This document shows, piece by piece, positions 57,603 through 64,000 of a stretch of DNA of 64,000 nucleotides (its first letter is position 1; the number at the start of each line of letters is the position of its first letter). The stretch lies in NCBI GenBank assembly GCA_035610835.1, contig CM069455.1, forward strand, positions 48,816,868 to 48,880,867, in the 5' to 3' direction. The notes beneath the pieces were generated by a model. It saw nothing but the letters and a program-made list of their open reading frames with translations, was not told the DNA's origin and made no database searches. The position numbers and the translations under genes were made by a program. The DNA comes from Ophiura sarsii. Taxonomy: Eukaryota; Echinodermata; Ophiuroidea; Amphilepidida; Ophiuridae.

Positions 57603-57632
57603 CGGGGGGGGGGGGGGGGGGGGGGGGGGGGT
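57603..57632 (+). repeat. G homopolymer, about 30 bases
   Basis: Longest of many G-runs in the window. It lies about 50 bases after the copy 2 exon donor, inside the following intron, and could form G-quadruplexes. It is also a likely assembly-error site. Confidence 0.85.
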
Positions 57633-58309
57633 CGGAAAGTGAACAATAGGGGTAAGATTGAGGCGAAACGCGCGAATAATATCAAATTTGCATAAGCTAC
57701 TTTTAGGTAGGAGCCTGAACTGACTCCACACCTCTGGTGTCGCTGTAGAAGGAGTAATCCCCCCCACCCCACCCGCCCCTGGAGCCATAGTCCAACCTGT
57801 ACAGTCAACCCGCATAGTTAAGTTTAGGTTGGTAAAGGCACTAACACACGCAGCACTAGTTTAACGTAATGTCTATGGAGGCCGGACTGTGGCTCCAGGG
57901 GGACCATGGCTCCTCTCACACCGGGCAGTTTGTGGACCCTAATCTTGTTCTTTTATTCACCATAAACGTTCTTTGATTTAATAGTCAATCATGGCACACT
58001 CTGTCTAACATTTCATAAGACTATTTGAAAAAAATGTACAAGGTCCCAGTCTCTGCATGGATTACACGGTACGAACAAGTGACTTGTTTTACTTAAAAGA
58101 TGCACTGAATTTCATCAAAGTCTTGAGGAATGGTTGGAAATAAAATTTCGAATAATGCACTTTGAGTTCAATATTTCAAAGTCCATTATTAAACAACGAA
58201 ACTTTAATCGATCATGATTGGAAAAAATAAAGTGTTTTTTTTAAATTAGAAAACAATATTCATTTCAATTGACTTGATACGGCTCGTTTGATACTGTAAC
58301 CGGTTGTTT

Positions 58310-59330
58310 TTTTCAAGCCGCGCGTACTTAATGACAAGTCTTGATGTGCTACCGTATACATGTATTTGTTGTTGACAACCGCTTTACTTCTTGCATGAGT
58401 GCACCAGATCCAGTGGCGTAGCCAGAGGGTGGCTAGTTAAAGGCTCAGCAGGCTCCACGACGCCCGAATTCTTTGCGCTCCCACACATGCGTAGTAGCTC
58501 CACCTCAGCAAAATGACGCAGCCCGATTGGTCAACGGTGGTCAACGCTTGCGCTCAGCGTTTGAGCGTTGCGGAGTCTGCTGAGCCCTTAGGAGGTGCCG
58601 TAACTTTTGATCTGAGCATCTCATTATAATAAAATAAATATACTCCTTTAAAGAATGTTGCTGACCGCATGTTGACAGCTAGTTTACTACCAAGGATTAT
58701 ATAACGTTTTTTGAAAAATTGTTACGAATTGTATTCATTCCGGGAATTTCTGAAGTCAATGTCAGTGTATAAACTGTTATACTTTGGCATTTACACGTAC
58801 TTTACAAGTTTACTGTGTTCACAACTGAAGACAACACATAACTTTAAAACATATTTAGTTTATTAAAAAAACCTACAACTAATATATTCGTATCAATAAT
58901 AATATTGTAGGCCTATTATTACGTACATGTAGGTTCGATTTAAAAAACCGAGAAATCAATTAAAAGTAGATGTTCCGATTGCTGGCCCGATTTTAAACTT
59001 GATGTTTTCTATTTTACATGAAAGGTCATCCTTGAAATTGTCAAATTCCAAAGTGTAGTTGCATAACTGCAATGGTTTTATTTTTAAAAGCACAAGGTTG
59101 CGATACATTTGCCCAATTAGTAGTACACAGATTGGTTGGTGGTTAACCACCTTTGGAAGTAATTCACCACATTTAAGCCTATAATATCTAAATGGAACAT
59201 TTCTGGCCCCTAAGATTTTACAGACATAATGAGAAATATATGGGGATGCTTCTGATATCAAAATATCTGGATGTGAAAAAAAAAATCATAGCCCCAAAAA
59301 AGTGATCGGAACATACACTTTTAATATACA
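58310..59330. other. Sequence specific to duplication copy 2
   Basis: No gene recognised. A fragment AGTGGCGTAGCCAGAGGG at ~58,412 resembles the terminus of the hAT-like elements at 34.2 kb. A short minus ORF (58956-59261) has no known domain. Confidence 0.4.
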
Positions 59331-60461
59331 ATGGGCATTACATTCTCTTAATTCTTCTACAAATGGATTCAAATAACCCGTCTAGGTATAAATCAAACGA
59401 TTTACATGTTTTTCAAATAATACCGAAATTGGATAGTACGGTTCGGTGGTCTTCTAATGGAGCGCGGTAATTATCTTTAAAACGGCATAGGATGAATTGT
59501 GTATCGATCCGGAAAAACGACAGGGACAAATCGTTTTAATTATCATCATCAATCTCATTATATCGAAATGAAAATATATGGCTGACTACTAAAGTCACCG
59601 CTTAGAATCATTAACATAAAATATGGCAACTATTATTAGCGGATTAATAAGTATCCATGGAGATATGAAACAATGGCGATAGACATCATATTTGTTCTCG
59701 ATTATTTGTGTACTAGTATTTTAGCCCTTGCTAAAATCGAAACTTAAATGTTGACATCATAATAGTGATGTATAGTCATATGTTGAATACGGCTGCATTC
59801 CAAAATCAATACGGGGTAATGAAACATGTTCTAAACTGCTTCTTATGAAAACTTCTCATCAAGTCAACTTCCAATAAGGACGATATTGAATCAGACGACA
59901 AGTTGACTGATGAGATCTTTGTCTTATCATCTGATCTTCTCGTCCCGAGTTAATTATCTCACCATCTTGCTAAACGCTCAAAATATTACCACAGCGCACG
60001 TGTTTGAACAAATATTTGATTTCCGAAAATGAACCTGTAAATATGATCGATGTGAACAAAAATTAATATTACGAAATTCATGAAATGGGAGAAATATCTT
60101 CGACGTTTTCATGACGATAACTAAGACAGCTTAAAGATGGACTTGTCATATTATAATCAAATTGCAACTAATATCCAATTAACTGCCGTGACATCACCAC
60201 CAAGTCGTTTCTTTCTAACGTTTCTTTCATTTGACTGGCTTATTGCTGGGTCTCAACCAGTTATAGTTTTAGCAGGCCCCTGCTACTGAGATTCTCGGCG
60301 GCTGGGACTCCGATACAACGTGCAAATCTGATAGAAACAATTCTTAACAAACACGGGACCGGCTAAATGCCGAGAACAACGTGGAGAAAGCCATTGACTT
60401 TCGGCAGCTTAAGAATTACCCTGCATTGTCTTGGTTCCCAATTTGAATACGATTTATACAT

Positions 60462-60680
60462 TCAAAATAAACAATCGGGTTCCAAGCCGTTGGCAATAAG
60501 TATGTTGAAAATACCGTGTATACCGCCCTCTAAAGGCGCCAGTCCAATCCAGTTAAGGTTTGTCCGGCAAAAACCTAGACAATCCAAGTGGGCTACACAG
60601 AGCTTGGCCATGGACACAGTTTCGTCCGAGCTTAGCCTCTCAACAAGCTCTTGCATTGTAGTTTTCAATTCGCAAGCCAA
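60462..60680 (-). CDS. Hypothetical 72-residue ORF, possibly an exon
   Basis: Starts MACELKTTMQELVERLSSDE and continues with VSMAKLCVAHLD and GIFNILIANGLEPDC. The composition is protein-like and helical, faintly reminiscent of small helical-bundle adaptor domains, but the resemblance is too weak for a call. No clear splice sites or neighbouring exons seen. It could be a chance ORF. Confidence 0.2.
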   Translation of the reverse strand: MACELKTTMQELVERLSSDETVSMAKLCVAHLDCLGFCRTNLNWIGLAPLEGGIHGIFNILIANGLEPDCLF

Positions 60681-60799
60681 CGCATCACCACACCTATCAT
60701 TATGACTTTATATCCAATTAAATAGCTATTTACATGCAGTAGTAGTAATGAAATATTATATTCCATGTGAGGGGAAAATGCAACAAGCACCCACACATG

Positions 60800-62783
60800 C
60801 ATGAATGAATACACGTTGAACAACTAGCGTAAACAATAACAATAACAATATAGCGTAAATAAAGACTTGCATAAGTCTATAGAGGTTAGCAGACGACAGG
60901 TCTATTTCGATAGCTTCATATCTCTGTTTCATATACTGATAGTTTTGATTTTATGCATTAAATCATGTGTGTTAACGTGCAGCACCTGCTGCGAATGAGG
61001 TGGTTTTGGGGCTTGTCGCGCTGGGTAAAAATGAGCGGTTTTTAGCGAGTTTTTGAAGTCTTGTCTTGCAAGTGTGGAACGGCAACAGTGTACACTATAG
61101 CATGCTTAGAAGACTACGGGCCACTACACTTCCCCGACGGCTTCAGGAAGCACACATTTGCCAGAAGACACAGACTCAGGATAAAAACTGTCTTCAATAG
61201 ACTAATGGTCGTACATATGCGTGTTATATTACGTGTCTTCGTGGTGATATTTCATCGCGGGACATCTTGCATTATTGCATATAGCCTTGTGTTATGAAGA
61301 ACTGTAAATTCTTGCAACTTACTTTACAGTCGTATAGGCTTGGTTGTGCCATTCTTTGATTGCTCTAACCGGTTTGCCTTGCAAGACATGACTTCAAAAA
61401 GTCTGAAAAACACCACCTCGAGAATAGAAGGGCCGCGCCTATTACATAACCCATAGGTAGAGCCCAAAGTTATCTGCTTTATAAAGTTAAAATTCTGCTT
61501 TGTAAATTCAACTTGCACCCGGGCTTGTGCCTTCTTCAATTTTCAATTGAGCTAAACACACTTGCACCCAGGATAAGCATTTCTTTTAATTTTAAGTATT
61601 TAGACCAAGGCATAACGTGGCATAATATAATAACATCATCAAATCATCAAATTGTTTATCATCACTGCACCGCATAGCAGCCTCAGCGTTTATCCCATAC
61701 TACAAAAATATATAATTTATAGAGGCTTTTCTTTTGTTCAGATCCGGTGAGTTAACTATGAACGCTGCAGAAAGGTGTATGTTACAAAAAAACTGCCATA
61801 TTAATGATATGGTTGGATGAGGAATTGAACCCGGGATTCCTGCGGGGAAGCGCTAGAGCGTGGCCACTTCGCTACACTAGACTAACTGTTTTGGCATAGT
61901 CGTTGATAAAGATATATTTAGTATGGAGTGATTCAAGCATCACATTTCGTACGCGTTGATTATCCCCATACTTATTTCAAAATTAAAACAATGAATCGAT
62001 TAGCATTTTAAACAATGAAAAATAAAATTGTTCATTAGGACTCCGTGTACAATTACGTGACTTCGTTTTCACGCTGATTTCATTAGACTAATGCAAAGTC
62101 TGTTATAACTGTATTGTACCGAACTATTAAAAGAGTAAGACTAATTACCACTTTTGGATTACGCACAGAAATAGTCATACACTTTATACACTAAGTTTCA
62201 AGCGGGCCACTGCAACGTAGTCTAATTTAACTGGATTGACCTGGCGGTTTTTGAGGGCGTCCCAGCCCATATCAGTGCGACTTTCAAAAAGAGTGACCCC
62301 TCCTTAGTTTAATTCCTCTATGGTTTTAGCTTGCTCATTCTTCATCAGGATACGACAGGCACATCGAGCCCGAATGCAATGGCTCTATACATGGGTACAC
62401 GGGCTATGAGTTATGAACTTGCGGTTTGATAACGAGAATACTGTACAAGCGTATATAAAGGAAATGGTTGATCACGTGACTAGGCATTACGACGGACGTA
62501 TTACTCGGAAAGGGACCAGCAGTGCTATCGTGTGCTCATACAGAACCCCGTTGTGTGGCTGTGAATGGAATACAATGTACTGTGCGTACAGTGTAGCTAG
62601 CAATGCAGGCAGAAAATCGAGCAACGAGCAACTGGTGCATATAATACATGTAAATATTGGCCTAGCTGAACCAAGGCATTAAAAGTCTTTGGCTGAACGA
62701 TAGTTTTTCTTATCATGAACAATGCATTAAAATGATGATACATTTCAGTAAATTTACCGTACTTCGTGTGAACGAAAACCGGT
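60800..62783. other. Intergenic with a small inverted pair
   Basis: No secure gene. TTTTGAAGTCTTGTCTTGCAAG at ~61,044 and its inverse at ~61,376-61,397 form an inverted pair. ORFs at 61061-61297 and 62413-62682 (plus) have no domain I recognise. Confidence 0.4.
61815..61885 (-). repeat. tRNA-like relic or SINE head
   Basis: On the minus strand an A-box-like TAGCGAAGTGGC and a B-box GGTTCAATTCC lie at tRNA spacing, but the acceptor and T stems do not pair well. It is better read as a tRNA pseudogene or tRNA-derived SINE than as a working tRNA. Confidence 0.4.
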
Positions 62784-63178
62784 TTCTTTATCGGATATTT
62801 CCATCGTGTTTGATGTAAATTCTTTACCGGATATTTCCATCGTGTTTGATGCAAAACATTGCGTGTTTGGTACCCCGGCAAATACGGCGGTGAATGGTTC
62901 CATTTGGTGGCAGTATGTGGGCTTGACGATACGGCGGTGAATGGTTCCATTTGGTGGCAGTGTGTGGGCATGACGAAAAAGATTGATGATTTACTGATGT
63001 ACAAGAAATAACTCGGAAAACACAACAAGAAATTGTACACGATGCAAAATATATGACACACATTATAACTAACGCAAATATATATTTTCAAAGATCTTCA
63101 TTCCCATTTTGTTATCTTTTATACCATTCATAGTAATCTTCATTCCCATTTTGTTATCTTTTATGCCATTCATAGTAC
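62784..63178 (+). repeat. Three adjacent two-copy tandem duplications
   Basis: 62784-62857 (period 37, TCTTTA-CGGATATTTCCATCG), 62882-62976 (period 47, ATACGGCGGTGAATGG) and 63094-63178 (period 42, ATCTTCATTCCCATTTTG). The units are unrelated to one another and nearly identical within each pair. The minus ORF at 62597-63091 is a product of these repeats. Confidence 0.85.
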
Positions 63179-64000
63179 AATAAAATACGGGTCTCCATTC
63201 TGTTCAGGGAAGTTGGCCTTCGCTGCTCCATTATAAATATTCATAACTAACAACCTCCAAATTCCTCTGGCCAAATTCCAATATTTTATTACTTTTGGTG
63301 AAAAAAGCTCCAATTGTTCAAAAACAAAACACACTTTTCGTCCGATATCTCACCTAAAAACATCCAATCTGTCCACACACACAAATGCCACCCACTCCCT
63401 CCTCTAAGCCATCCTTTTCCCAGCTTCTTCATTATGGTTTCAGTATAGTTTCATTTTGACAAGAATCCGCCCGGCGTTTTAGTATTACAATGCCCACGAA
63501 TGCAATGGCTCAGGGCTAAACATACACCTATGAACTTTGAATCCGGTTAATTCGAGATTGGATCGATGCAGTCAGATCAGGGGTATGCCACTGAGCTTGC
63601 CGATCGGAGGCCACTTTTAAATTAAAATTGGGTCGGCATAGAACTGGTGGTGCTATACCGATCAGGCGTGATTGTAGCAGACGACACGACGCTGGCCACG
63701 CGTCTCTCAGACGACCCAATATGGCAACGGAAGTGTACTATTTTGAATTATTTTTAACAGTTATCGCTCGGTTAACGATGAAAATTCTTTTAATTATGAT
63801 GAATTTGTCAAAATTATAAGATTAACATTCGCGATTACGTGTTATTCACTACGAATTCAAAATTTAGATTTCGCGTGGCCACCGTCGCTACGTGCGTTAG
63901 TATAGGACTTTCCTATCCCAAAATTAATAGTATCCCTGGTCAGATGCCTGCCAAGAAAATAACGTGTTTGTTTGTGCACTGTTGGCCCACACGTCGTATA
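63179..64000. other. Window end, no gene recognised
   Basis: Short ORFs only. 63,899-63,938 (TATAGGACTTTCCTATCCC...ATAGTATCCCT) is an inverted copy of 7186-7225, a small dispersed repeat or element end. Confidence 0.45.

Larger units (their letters stand above)
55580..60140 (+). repeat. Segmental duplication, copy 2
   Basis: Paralogous to 37180-43020 in the same order and orientation. It lacks the hAT-like element, the TTAA-type MITE in the intron and the SRCR exon seen next to copy 1. It carries extra sequence of about 1 kb between ~58,310 and ~59,330 that copy 1 lacks. No SRCR-like exon follows it before the window ends. Confidence 0.8.

Noticed and set aside
57555..57695. Extension of the copy 2 exon ORF through the G-run to 57695
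   Set aside because: A consensus donor at 57556 is shared with copy 1, similarity to copy 1 in coding pattern ends there, and the extension is a poly-Gly artefact.
61815..61885. A functional tRNA gene on the minus strand
   Set aside because: A and B boxes are present but the acceptor and T stems do not pair, so it is listed only as a tRNA-like relic.
62413..62682. Plus-strand ORF of 89 codons (MNLRFDNENTVQAYIKEM)
   Set aside because: Somewhat protein-like, but I see no recognised motif, no paralog in the window and no splice sites; not strong enough to call.
62597..63091. 164-codon minus-strand ORF with internal repeats
   Set aside because: The repeats are the 37- and 47-bp tandem duplications; both occur twice in DNA and would shift or repeat the frame without conserving a domain.

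Overview
This is eukaryotic DNA, most probably from a marine invertebrate animal: AT-rich, gene-poor, crowded with transposons, and carrying metazoan-type domains. The most informative genes are a leucine-rich-repeat G protein-coupled receptor and an SRCR domain on a symmetric phase 1-1 exon. LRR-receptor and SRCR families are greatly expanded in invertebrate deuterostomes (sea urchins, amphioxus, hemichordates), so I favour that group. The sequence alone does not settle the phylum.

Layout. 1-10,660 holds no convincing host gene, only LINE relics and nested MITEs. 10,660-13,906 is a satellite array of about 18 units of ~178 bp. 14,463-18,750 is a ~118-bp repeat locus split by a MITE and by a 3.3-kb terminal-inverted-repeat (TIR) element, which contains a mariner, which in turn contains a CR1/L2-like LINE 3' end. 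18,751-23,357 is the upstream region of the main gene and includes a five-fold diverged sequence module. 23,358-27,938 is one uninterrupted ORF for a 1526-residue receptor: signal peptide, about 37 LRRs, LGR/RXFP-type cysteine hinge and a class A seven-helix domain. 28-37 kb is a run of MITEs (TA, TTAA, 4-bp and 8-bp target-site types).

37.2-43.0 kb and 55.6-60.1 kb are diverged, collinear copies of one segment. Each carries a 273-nt phase 1-1 exon of an unrecognised, apparently selected protein. Copy 1 also has a plausible signal-peptide exon upstream, and an SRCR exon with a short terminal exon follows downstream. Between the copies lie a decayed L1/Tx1-type LINE (44.8-48.4 kb), a minus-strand LINE 3' end, a 2.1-kb TIR element with a 7-bp target duplication, and a decayed DIRS-like reverse transcriptase (54.8-55.3 kb). 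60.2-64.0 kb has no secure gene; it has a tRNA-like relic and three adjacent short tandem duplications.

No operon-like cooperation is expected. The receptor and the putative secreted/SRCR gene are independent host genes in a transposon-rich setting. All exon joins here are inferred from splice-site and phase logic, without transcript evidence.
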